A stretch of DNA of 64,000 nt from Fremontodendron californicum (GCA_030761205.1 JAULJL010000028.1:20201001-20265000); one strand, 5' to 3'. Shown: positions 47,810 through 57,455, counted from the first letter of the stretch. Notes: generated from the sequence alone by a model not told the origin. Numbers and translations are program-made.

Positions 47810-49308
47810 TGATGGAAACTCAATTAAGAGTTGTAAACCCAAGTGCAGGTTATGTTCAAGTAATAAATTCTCGGGTGTCCGAGGTCGAACCACAGGGAAG
47901 CGTATTAGTAAGTATAAGTTTATAAATATATAAGAAAAAGAAAGTAAACAAGATATTAAGGAATCAACAACAAAATAAGATAAACAAGATATTAGAGAAC
48001 AAAATAAACAAAATATAAAAGAAATTAAACAAGATAGAAAAAAACAATAAGAAAAGATGTTGAGGTTAGAGAATCCACTCTTGGTGTTATGCTAAGATTA
48101 ATCTTGTTTTATTACACAATTGAAATCCACACATAAGGGAGGTTCCAATCGGAAGGTTTAGCAATTCAGTCCAAATTGTCCAACGTCCATAGCATATGAT
48201 ATTATGTTCATTTGGTGTCCTCAAAACTCATAAAAAGAGTCCAAGCATTCCTTATGCCAAGGTATATGTCTACAACAAATCAAGGTTATGAAACCAAGCA
48301 TTTACTGTGCCATTTTCATTGTCAATAATGAATCAAGATCTCTACTTTGCAAGTATGATTTTAAACCAAAAGAAAATATTATCTATACTAGTGTTTATAA
48401 ATGATGATTCATTTTAGCTCATGTTTAAGAGACTAACCTTAGCATTTACCAAGAGCTTCACCTCATCACCTCAACAATATGATTAGCAACACATACTAGA
48501 TATGAATAAAATGAAAAGAAATGTAAGAAACATAAGTAAATAAAGAAAAAGAAAACTAGAGAAAGGAAAGAAGAAGAAAACTTAGAGAATTTTATTACAA
48601 TGGCTAATATCCTACCAATGTATATTGTATCCCAATACTCATCCAAGGCCCTCTATTTATACACATTTTGGAGGGCTAAATGACAAGAGACAAGCTTTAC
48701 AAATTTCAAAGGTAGGTATAATAGGTGGGTGCATTTTTCTAACAATTTTCGTCATATTGTATGACAATTCTGATCAGCCAGCTTGATGGTCGATTTTGTC
48801 AATGTTGGAGGCTCGATCTGATAAAATGGTCTTCTAGAAAAATATACCCCTATCAGTTACGGATCCATAGCCGTTGGAATCAGATCATTTGCGCACGTGG
48901 ATCGGGAGATATGGTCAAAATACCAAAACGGTGCAGAACAGACGTCATTGCACATCAGCCAACTTGATGGTCGATTTCGATAGGGAAAACGACTCCGTTT
49001 CAAGAAGTGTAAAACATGAAAAAGATAGATATGCCTCTTAGCTTTGCAGGGATACAAAGTTCAGCCTTATTGCTTCAGTGAAACTCGAGATATAGCTGAT
49101 ATGGCAAAAGGTGTCGGAACTGGAACTGAACTGGATTTGCCCTTAATTCTAGTAATCTGAAATCACTCAAAGAAACTTGTGAAAAACACCAAATTACATA
49201 AAAATATAAAAGATCATAAACACAATTAGACTAAACAATAATAACTCGTATTTGACACAAAACAATAATAAAACATAACTAAAAACTATATAATTATACG
49301 AGTTATCA
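47810..49308 (-). repeat. Family B 3' LTR
   Basis: Identical by eye to 55688-57186. About 48540-49308 is homologous to the U3 part of family A LTRs, including the TATA box (TATAAATA on the minus strand at 48654-48661). 47810-48540 is unrelated to family A. Confidence 0.92.
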
Positions 49309-50095
49309 CACCCCCATACTTAGATTGTTGCTAGTCCCTAGCAACGACTCAATAAAAATAAAATAAGAAAATCTAATCTAATCCATTTTCGTAGGAAATC
49401 ACGGTGGCACTTAGCATGTGACACAAGCCTTTAAACCCCTAGGTGTCCCTAGTGGACGAGTTTAGTCTCGTGAGGGTTTACTAGGACGATACCCACAAAC
49501 ATTGAAGACATAAGAAAAACTAAAAATAATAATTATAACTAATCCTTCCAATATAAATTAGAGATAATCATTGGACAAGTCTTAAAAACTAATCAATAGC
49601 TTAAAGAAATTCACAAAAAATCTTGCTTGAATGTAAATAGTTTGAGTTAAGCCAATAATAACATAACATATTTCAATCAAAATAGTGTATATTCAAACTT
49701 AATCTCAACTTCTCACATGGGATACTCTCTTGATTTTCACTCTTTAAAGTAGTGGTAAAGTGTTTACACTCAATCAATCTCATGAAAACACTTCTACCAT
49801 ATGCTTGCTTGTCCACCTATTCTCCACTATTTAGATCATACAACTTCATAAATCAAGAGGTCTTTATTCAAGGTTGTAATGGGGCCAAAGGGTTATAATG
49901 TGGTTAAAGAACAAAAGGATAAAGATATCACAAAGGTTCCAAAGAGTTCATAGATTTTAGAGACATAATAAGATCATACAAATAAAACTTCTCAAAACTC
50001 TTATAAAGCACATAATAACATAGGCTAAATATTCATGTTGAGCCTTTGCATCATTCTAACCAACTTTGTAACATCTTTTTCTAGAAGTTCAAGAG

Positions 50096-50137
<42 letters not shown>

Positions 50138-50809
50138 GGGAATGTATTTGACAATGATCCCTTTCTTTTTCTCTTGACTTTTTCTTTTCTTTTCTTTCCC
50201 CCACACTTATCTTTTGTTTCTAACCCAAATTTTCAAATAAAAATATCCCTTGTTTTTTTGCAATATGTCTCAAAATATAAAATTCATCTTTAGAACAAGG
50301 GTAAGGATATAAGCATATTTAGGCTAGGTGTAAGTTGTGGTTACCAATAAAACATCATATTTAATGTAGGCTCAAATTGGCTCACTAGTGGGGATGTTCT
50401 CGTAGAACATTAATAATGGATGGCTGTTTGGCTCTGGTTATAATCCTAATGCCTCTATCATATTCATGTTGTCACATGTATCAATATAGTCTCAAACGGT
50501 TTAAAGCAAGTTCTAGAGAATCATGTAATCATAAGAGCACTCAAGAAAAAAATTAGATTGATTTGTATAATGCATCAATCATTATAGGCTCAAAAACTCA
50601 CAAAGATGATTATACAAGTCAGATTAAGTCTAAACATGCTTCTTTCTCAATCAACATATCATATTAACATTGGCTCATAAAAAGGTTGACATCAAGCTCA
50701 ATTCTCATGAAAATCTTCTCACTAATAAATCTGTTTTAGACTTATGCAATTCATATCTCATTATTGTATTGAAAGTAACTAAAAAAAAAAACACACTAAG
50801 TCTAAACAT

Positions 50810-50842
<33 letters not shown>

Positions 50843-51150
50843 TTTTTTTTCGTTTTTTTTTTTTTTGTTTTTTTTTGTTTTTTTTTGAAGAAGAAGATTA
50901 AATCAAACTGACAAGGTATGTCTCAAGTCTCCCTTACTCAGACCTTGTTCAGAATGAATACTTCTAAATGTCTTAAAACACAACAAATTTTTTTTTTTTT
51001 TTTTTTAGCAAAATATGTCCCTTACCCCCTACTAAAATATGACATTGTCCCCAATGTCAAATTTTAAAGGTAGAATTTAGGAGATATTACCTGCAGAGGT
51101 TGCTAACCACTTATTATAACTGAGACACAACAAGCAAAATGTTAGATAAT
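49309..51150 (-). other. Family B 3' untranslated region, shared with family A
   Basis: Starts with the polypurine tract (plus strand CACCCCCATACTT at 49309-49321) and aligns with the 3' internal region of A1 and A4. Two long T tracts interrupt it (about 50101-50132 and 50811-50886). Near 51045 the segment TGACATTG TCCC CAATGTCA is a perfect stem-loop. On the minus strand it is followed by TAGTAGGGGGTAAGGG, a polypurine-like tract of a different element type. Confidence 0.7.
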
Positions 51151-51151
51151 G

Positions 51152-51799
51152 TCACAAAGACAAAGTGCAATCCACTCCTTGCTCGTCCATATCTCTTTTT
51201 CTTTTTCCGAGCGTTTGCGAAACAACCGTAGCAGATAAACACTCATAAGCTTGTAGCTTTTTGAGTAAATCTTCAATGGTTGTAGCAGAAATTATGGTTC
51301 TCTTTGCCTCTGAAAACATGAATCCATTATCCACAGCATTATCTAAATATGAAAGTAAATTACTAAAATAACCATTAATATTAAGCAAACCAATGGGTTT
51401 CTTATTTGTGACCAAAGATGACCAAGAAGCCACGCAAGCTATTTCTTCCAATGTACCCAGACCTCCTGGTAAGGCAATGAATGCATCGGCAGAATGGTAC
51501 ATGATTGTTATCCGTTCAGGGATACTCCAGACTTGTATTTCCTTACCCACGGTAGGTCCACAAAAATCTGTGAATAGTTTTGGCACGATTCCTAGAACTG
51601 GACTTCCTCCGGCGTGTGCTGCTGTAGCGACTGCTCCCATTAAACCCGTACTACCGCCTCCATAAATCAAGTGGATCTTTTGTTGGGCAAGTATTACTCC
51701 AACTCTTATGGCTTCATCAGCGAATATGTTATTTTTCCCTGGATAAGCACCTCCAAAGACACAAATTTTTTTAATGCGCTGGGACGAAGTGCTTTCCAT
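51152..51799 (-). CDS. LOG-like cytokinin riboside 5'-monophosphate phosphoribohydrolase in element B (215 aa)
   Basis: Intact, intronless lysine-decarboxylase-fold (PF03641) protein of normal LOG length. It has ICVFGGAYPGK at residues 12-22, the nucleotide-binding loop YGGGSTGLMG at 46-55 and the signature PGGLGTLEE at 111-119. A C-terminal basic KRKRD follows at about 199-203. LOG enzymes release active cytokinin bases from their nucleotides in the cytosol and nucleus. The usual HxRK motif reads PERI here (R96 kept, Lys replaced by Ile), so activity is uncertain. The start is the ATG opening MESTSS; an upstream in-frame ATG would add 14 low-complexity residues. Plant LOG genes have several introns, so the copy is probably retro-derived. 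A CTCTTTCAG splice-acceptor-like site lies just upstream. Confidence 0.85.
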   Translation of the reverse strand: MESTSSQRIKKICVFGGAYPGKNNIFADEAIRVGVILAQQKIHLIYGGGSTGLMGAVATAAHAGGSPVLGIVPKLFTDFCGPTVGKEIQVWSIPERITIMYHSADAFIALPGGLGTLEEIACVASWSSLVTNKKPIGLLNINGYFSNLLSYLDNAVDNGFMFSEAKRTIISATTIEDLLKKLQAYECLSATVVSQTLGKRKRDMDEQGVDCTLSL

Positions 51800-52075
51800 T
51801 TTTTTTTTCTTTTTCGAGTGCCTGAAAGAGAATGAGTACATGGTGTAATATATAGAGGACTGAGTAGTGAATCAGACAAGAGTAATAATGTCGCCGAAAG
51901 TGTATTTGACCTGTCAGAAGAAAATGTTAACCTAACAAAAGATTTTTGCGTGATTTCAGGAAGAAAATCAAAAAGAGAAGAAAAATCAACCGTAAAAGTC
52001 AAAAGTAATAATGTCGCCGAAAGTGTATTTGGCATCTTCCTCTGGTTTTACGTCCAGAAACGGCTTAAACGCCTT

Positions 52076-52612
52076 CTATGAGTCGAGGATATGCTTCCCA
52101 TCCAGTTTTCTTACAAGCTGGCAAACAGGGTCTTTTATCATCAGATTCCCAAGATGTTGCCATTCCCTTTGGAATTGCGGCCATAAATCAAGAATTTCTC
52201 TTTGTACGTCTCCACTAGGATGCGTCTCAAGAGAAAGTTGGATATTACCCAAATTCTCCTTACTCAGTCCATCCTTAATGAATTCAATTTTATCATCTCG
52301 ATTAGAGGACGGAATCCCAATAGAACGACATTTACCGTTACACGTCCATCGTGCACACTTGTGGCAATTTGAACTCATGCGCTTTGCTCGTCGCTTCTTT
52401 GCATAAGTGCTTCTACCTGTACCTGGTAAATGCAAAACAGGAAGATATTCATCTTCACGTACCTTGGCTTCAATTATCCAACGTATGTCTTCAGGAATCC
52501 TTTTGTTCATAAGCATTCTTAATCTTTCTAATCGAACTTGGTGAAGCTTCAGTAAAATATTCCGAGGAAAAGGAGGAAATCGTTTCTGCAATCTTTTGAG
52601 AATATCATCCAT
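52076..52612 (-). CDS. Basic Cys-rich putative nucleic-acid-binding protein in element B (178 aa)
   Basis: Complete frame between the pol-derived ORF and LOG. The N-terminal half is helical and basic (MDDILKRLQKRFPPFPRN). Residues about 66-77 are STYAKKRRAKRM, directly followed by CHKCARWTCNGKC (C-x2-C-x4-C-x3-C, about residues 82-94). IGI and IEFIKDG follow. A basic patch, four cysteines and such a tail is the layout of the cysteine-rich nucleic-acid-binding proteins of carlavirus-type plant viruses (Pfam Carla_C4). The resemblance is by motif only and needs a profile search. A TTTTTTTTCAGG acceptor-like site precedes the ATG directly, so translation from a spliced RNA is plausible. The A4 copy is truncated. 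Confidence 0.6.
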   Translation of the reverse strand: MDDILKRLQKRFPPFPRNILLKLHQVRLERLRMLMNKRIPEDIRWIIEAKVREDEYLPVLHLPGTGRSTYAKKRRAKRMSSNCHKCARWTCNGKCRSIGIPSSNRDDKIEFIKDGLSKENLGNIQLSLETHPSGDVQREILDLWPQFQREWQHLGNLMIKDPVCQLVRKLDGKHILDS

Positions 52613-52758
52613 CCTGAAAAAAAATGAAATAAAATAAAATGAAAGAGAAATTTATATACAATATCAGTTTTGTGGGTAGCTGATGGAACCGACTTAAATA
52701 ATCACGGAGTACCGTTATCCGCCATTTAACCGGGGTAAAAAAAAAATTATATTTACAT

Positions 52759-55404
52759 CTAGTTATTTTCAAAACAAGGATCAGAAAGAAAAACAACCTC
52801 TTCTTGAGTAACATGATTTTCCAAAAAGAGTTTGAGTCTTTGTCCATTTACCTTGAATACGTTACCATTTTGAGGATTCTCAATGTCAACTGCTCCATAA
52901 TGATACACATGCTTAACCACAAATGGGCCAGTCCATCTTGATCTCAACTTACCAGGAAATATGTGAAGTCTAGAATTATAAAGTAGAACTTTTTGCCCAA
53001 CATTAAATGTTTTTCTTGAAATTAACTTGTCATGAAAGGCTTTAGTTCTTTCTTTATGAATTTTAGAATTCTCATATGCATCATTTCTGAGTTCCTCAAG
53101 TTTTTGTTTCCAACAATGCTTAACCTGAAAAGAATTTAACAAAGAATCAGTGTGTGAAATTTCTGAAGCATTATCAAACTCACATTCAATTAAATAAGCT
53201 TCTAAAGGATCATGGAATGTGGTAGTGGTGAGATGTTCATGAACAAGTTCTTCAATGAAATCCACTTCATGTACTTCTGAATCATCACCAGGTTGCTTGC
53301 AAGTGTTGAACACATTTAATTCTAAAGTCATATTTCCAAAAGAAATGTTCAACATACCATTCCTGCAATTTATCAGAGCATTAGAAGTTGCAAGAAATGG
53401 ACGGCCTAATATAACAGGAATTTGAACATTTGGATTTGAAACAGGATGTGTGTCCAAAACAATAAAATCAACAGGGAAGTAAAAATTATCAATTTGAACC
53501 AAAACATCTTCAACTATCCCTCGAGGAATTTTTACAGAACGATCAGCTAGTTGAAGTGTAACAGGTGTTTCCTTGAGTTCACCTAAACCTAACTGTTGAT
53601 AAACAGAAAAAGGCAAAAGATTAACACTAGCACCAAGATCAAGCAATGCACGTTCTATTCTAGTGTTTCCAATGATGCATGAGATTGTTGGACATCCAGG
53701 ATCTTTGAATTTTGGTGGAGTAAGGTGCTGAATGATTGAGCTCACACTTTCCGTCAAAAATGCTTTCTTTTGTACATTATGTTTCCTTTTAACTGTGCAC
53801 ATGTCCTTCAAAAATTTAGCATAAGATGGAACTTGTTTGATTGCATCCAATAAAGGAATGTTAATCTTAACTTGTTTGAAAAGTTCATAAATTTCTGCAT
53901 TTTGATTCAAATTCTTTATTGTTTGCAACCTTTGAGGAAAAGGAGCAGGATGCATACCTTTTTCTTTGTCCAAATTTTCAAGAAGTTCAGACTTACCATC
54001 ATCCTTACCATTACTTTTCGGAGGGGAAAGAGGATCTTGGTCTTTTGATGGAATGTTTTTGTCAATTGCCTTTCCACTTCGAAGAGTTGTGATAGAACTG
54101 GCATTTTCCTGTTGAGTTTCATTGGAGCAAGAAACAAGACATTGAGTAGAAGGGTTAGGCTGAGGTTGAGCAGGAAACTTACCTTTTTCTTGAGTGCGTA
54201 ATGAAGCTGTCAATGTGGACAAGGTGTTTTTGATCTCATTGATGTCCTGTGAAGTCCGGCTATTCACATTTGCTTGTGTTTGCATGAATGCTTGCAATGT
54301 CTCTTCCAAGGTTTGTACACGTGAAGGTTGATAGGAAAAAGTGTTGCCCGGCTTTTGAGATTGTGGTACCTGAACATGATTATTATTCCGCCAACTGAAG
54401 TTGGGATGATTTCTCCATTCAGGGTTATACGTTTCAGAGTAAGGAGAAGGAAAAGGCTTTTTAAATGTGTTTATGGAATTTACTTGATCATGCAACGCTT
54501 CTTTAAGAATGGGAATGTTTGGACATTCAGAAGTGGGGTGTCCCATGATTTCACAAATTCCACAACTTTCTTCATTTTTAACCGTTTTGACTTCTTTTAC
54601 TTCTCTAAGTTCCATGGCTTCAATCTTTCTAGCCAAATTAGCTACTTTAGCTTTTATCTCATCTTCTTGACTAAAATGATATTTTCCTCTGTTAGAAACA
54701 AGATTAGATCTATTGGAACTTTCAGAGGAATTATCTGTGTGCCAGGCTTGAGAGTTATCTGCCAAATGGTCTAGGTAGTCAAAGGCTTCTTCAGGTTCTT
54801 TTTCTAGAAACTCACCGTTACATATTGTTTCAACAAATTGTTTAGTTTCGGGAGTTAAACTTTCATAAAAGAAACTAATAAGACGCCATTTTTCAAAACC
54901 ATGATGTGGACAAGAACTTAACAAATCTTTAAAACGCTCCCAGCACTGAAAAAATGCTTCATTTTGATTTTGATTGAAATTTTGAATCTGTCTTTTCAAA
55001 GCAGTAGTTTTATGTGCTGGGAAAAATTTCTTTAGAAACTCAGTTTGTAATTCTTGCCATGTGCCAATTGACCTTGGTTTTAAATTATGAAGCCAAATTT
55101 TTGCTTTATCTTTTAAAGAAAAAGGAAATAATTTTAGCTTGACAATTTCATTTGTACATTGTTGGTCATTAAAGGTGACACATACATCTTCGAAGTCTTT
55201 TAGAAACGAGTAAGCACTTTCCGATTCTAACCCATGGAAATTTGGAAGCAAAGCTATCATACCTGGTTTAAAACGAAAGTTGTTTGCATTGAGAGGAAAA
55301 ATAAAACAAGAGGGTGATGAGCTTCGAGTTGGTTGCAAGTAGTCACGCATGGTGCGTACTTGTCTGTTCTCATCTTCAGCATGAACACTTTCATTGTCAG
55401 CCAT
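52759..55404 (-). CDS. gag-protease-integrase C-terminus fusion ORF of element B (881 aa)
   Basis: Start MADNESVHAEDENRQ at 55404; the frame is open 31 codons further upstream but those are probably leader. Residues about 85-185 are the retrotransposon gag core (KLKLFPFSLKDKAKIWL, TEFLKKFFP). A zinc knuckle CGICEIMGHPTSEC is near 281-294 and TLRSGK near 440. The aspartic protease has ALLDLGASVNLLP near 587-598 and VILGRPFL. Reverse transcriptase, RNase H and the integrase core are absent. At about residue 765 the frame continues directly into the integrase C-terminus (ELRNDAYENSKIHKERTKAF, LRSRWTGPFVV, NGQRLKLFLE). One uninterrupted frame across a deletion of about 1000 codons suggests the ORF was kept usable. 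An Athila-like parent is inferred. Confidence 0.88.
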   Translation of the reverse strand: MADNESVHAEDENRQVRTMRDYLQPTRSSSPSCFIFPLNANNFRFKPGMIALLPNFHGLESESAYSFLKDFEDVCVTFNDQQCTNEIVKLKLFPFSLKDKAKIWLHNLKPRSIGTWQELQTEFLKKFFPAHKTTALKRQIQNFNQNQNEAFFQCWERFKDLLSSCPHHGFEKWRLISFFYESLTPETKQFVETICNGEFLEKEPEEAFDYLDHLADNSQAWHTDNSSESSNRSNLVSNRGKYHFSQEDEIKAKVANLARKIEAMELREVKEVKTVKNEESCGICEIMGHPTSECPNIPILKEALHDQVNSINTFKKPFPSPYSETYNPEWRNHPNFSWRNNNHVQVPQSQKPGNTFSYQPSRVQTLEETLQAFMQTQANVNSRTSQDINEIKNTLSTLTASLRTQEKGKFPAQPQPNPSTQCLVSCSNETQQENASSITTLRSGKAIDKNIPSKDQDPLSPPKSNGKDDGKSELLENLDKEKGMHPAPFPQRLQTIKNLNQNAEIYELFKQVKINIPLLDAIKQVPSYAKFLKDMCTVKRKHNVQKKAFLTESVSSIIQHLTPPKFKDPGCPTISCIIGNTRIERALLDLGASVNLLPFSVYQQLGLGELKETPVTLQLADRSVKIPRGIVEDVLVQIDNFYFPVDFIVLDTHPVSNPNVQIPVILGRPFLATSNALINCRNGMLNISFGNMTLELNVFNTCKQPGDDSEVHEVDFIEELVHEHLTTTTFHDPLEAYLIECEFDNASEISHTDSLLNSFQVKHCWKQKLEELRNDAYENSKIHKERTKAFHDKLISRKTFNVGQKVLLYNSRLHIFPGKLRSRWTGPFVVKHVYHYGAVDIENPQNGNVFKVNGQRLKLFLENHVTQEEVVFLSDPCFENN

Positions 55405-55497
55405 GGTAGGAGTTGTATTAGAAAGATTACCTGAAAAAGTTTCACAATAAAATCTAACTAAACGACGAGATCTAAGATCACGTCGCCAAACAAGCAT

Positions 55498-55664
55498 AAA
55501 ACAAAGTTAATATACAAAATAGGCGGTATAACCAGCCAAACAAAATAAATATACTAAATTAGGCGGTATAACCAGCCAATAAAAACAAATATATACAAAA
55601 TTAGGCGGTATAACCAGCCAATAAAAATAAATATACTTATAAACTTATATACTTAGTATTGCTT
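55498..55664 (-). repeat. GGCGGTATAACCAGCC minisatellite in the B leader
   Basis: Three copies of the AGGCGGTATAACCAGCC(AAT) unit, the same minisatellite found in the U5 part of family A LTRs, here between the B primer binding site and gag. Confidence 0.7.
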
Positions 55665-55681
55665 CCCCGGCAACGGCGCCA
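55665..55681 (-). other. Primer binding site, tRNA-Asp(GUC), element B
   Basis: Minus strand TGGCGCCGTTGCCGGGG, 6 bp inside the 5' LTR. Confidence 0.9.
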
Positions 55682-55687
55682 AAAACT

Positions 55688-57186
55688 TGATGGAAACTCA
55701 ATTAAGAGTTGTAAACCCAAGTGCAGGTTATGTTCAAGTAATAAATTCTCGGGTGTCCGAGGTCGAACCACAGGGAAGCGTATTAGTAAGTATAAGTTTA
55801 TAAATATATAAGAAAAAGAAAGTAAACAAGATATTAAGGAATCAACAACAAAATAAGATAAACAAGATATTAGAGAACAAAATAAACAAAATATAAAAGA
55901 AATTAAACAAGATAGAAAAAAACAATAAGAAAAGATGTTGAGGTTAGAGAATCCACTCTTGGTGTTATGCTAAGATTAATCTTGTTTTATTACACAATTG
56001 AAATCCACACATAAGGGAGGTTCCAATCGGAAGGTTTAGCAATTCAGTCCAAATTGTCCAACGTCCATAGCATATGATATTATGTTCATTTGGTGTCCTC
56101 AAAACTCATAAAAAGAGTCCAAGCATTCCTTATGCCAAGGTATATGTCTACAACAAATCAAGGTTATGAAACCAAGCATTTACTGTGCCATTTTCATTGT
56201 CAATAATGAATCAAGATCTCTACTTTGCAAGTATGATTTTAAACCAAAAGAAAATATTATCTATACTAGTGTTTATAAATGATGATTCATTTTAGCTCAT
56301 GTTTAAGAGACTAACCTTAGCATTTACCAAGAGCTTCACCTCATCACCTCAACAATATGATTAGCAACACATACTAGATATGAATAAAATGAAAAGAAAT
56401 GTAAGAAACATAAGTAAATAAAGAAAAAGAAAACTAGAGAAAGGAAAGAAGAAGAAAACTTAGAGAATTTTATTACAATGGCTAATATCCTACCAATGTA
56501 TATTGTATCCCAATACTCATCCAAGGCCCTCTATTTATACACATTTTGGAGGGCTAAATGACAAGAGACAAGCTTTACAAATTTCAAAGGTAGGTATAAT
56601 AGGTGGGTGCATTTTTCTAACAATTTTCGTCATATTGTATGACAATTCTGATCAGCCAGCTTGATGGTCGATTTTGTCAATGTTGGAGGCTCGATCTGAT
56701 AAAATGGTCTTCTAGAAAAATATACCCCTATCAGTTACGGATCCATAGCCGTTGGAATCAGATCATTTGCGCACGTGGATCGGGAGATATGGTCAAAATA
56801 CCAAAACGGTGCAGAACAGACGTCATTGCACATCAGCCAACTTGATGGTCGATTTCGATAGGGAAAACGACTCCGTTTCAAGAAGTGTAAAACATGAAAA
56901 AGATAGATATGCCTCTTAGCTTTGCAGGGATACAAAGTTCAGCCTTATTGCTTCAGTGAAACTCGAGATATAGCTGATATGGCAAAAGGTGTCGGAACTG
57001 GAACTGAACTGGATTTGCCCTTAATTCTAGTAATCTGAAATCACTCAAAGAAACTTGTGAAAAACACCAAATTACATAAAAATATAAAAGATCATAAACA
57101 CAATTAGACTAAACAATAATAACTCGTATTTGACACAAAACAATAATAAAACATAACTAAAAACTATATAATTATACGAGTTATCA
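55688..57186 (-). repeat. Family B 5' LTR
   Basis: Same sequence as 47810-49308. The probable promoter TATAAATA is on the minus strand at 56532-56539. Confidence 0.92.
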
Positions 57187-57297
57187 CCTAACCAAGAGAA
57201 TTCAAAATTACAATTAAGATAATACAGAATATAGAAAAACGTGTAGAAACGAATGAAAGGAAAAAGAAACGGCTCCATTTTCAAGTTGTGAGATTAC

Positions 57298-57455
57298 TTT
57301 CGGTGGAATGAGAGAAAAGGATCAAGGCGTCGTAGAGGTACTGGCCATAGCGTTGGAGGGAGAGAGATGGATCATCGGCGAGTTGGAATTTGAGGTTGAA
57401 GCCGCGAGATTTGAGGGAGTTGAAGAAAATGGAATGAGAAGATTTGCAGAAAAAT
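57298..57455 (-). pseudogene. Captured OST48/DGL1 exon 1 (3' part)
   Basis: The minus strand encodes SSHSIFFNSLKSRGF, LADDPSLS and LQRYGQYLYDALILFS, then HSTE and a split codon at a 5' splice site (A|GTAATC). The split codon plus exon 2 (47648-47784) restores STE-R-FGGSLDL across the intron, exactly the OST48 order. The intron is kept, so the capture was at DNA level, not from mRNA. Upstream of the SSHS motif the expected N-terminus is lost or scrambled. The longer frame at 57322-57684 is a different reading frame and not the coding one. Confidence 0.78.

Larger units (their letters stand above)
47810..57186 (-). mobile_element. Family B LTR retrotransposon with captured LOG and Cys-rich genes
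   Basis: LTRs 47810-49308 and 55688-57186, each 1499 bp, with no difference found by eye. The target duplication CCTAA is at 47805-47809 and 57187-57191. The tRNA-Asp binding site is at 55665-55681 and the polypurine tract at 49309-49321, both on the minus strand. Order in element sense: gag-protease-integrase C-terminus fusion ORF, Cys-rich ORF, LOG-like ORF, then a 3' untranslated region shared with family A. There is no reverse transcriptase, RNase H or integrase core. It is a very recent insertion of a chimeric, non-autonomous element, landing at the splice acceptor of the captured OST48 fragment. Confidence 0.93.

Noticed and set aside
51393..51665. 90-aa frame antisense to LOG, also at 59918-60190
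   Set aside because: Shadow of the LOG coding strand; the LOG strand carries all the family motifs.
54328..54774. 148-aa plus-strand frame
   Set aside because: Antisense shadow of the gag coding region of element B.
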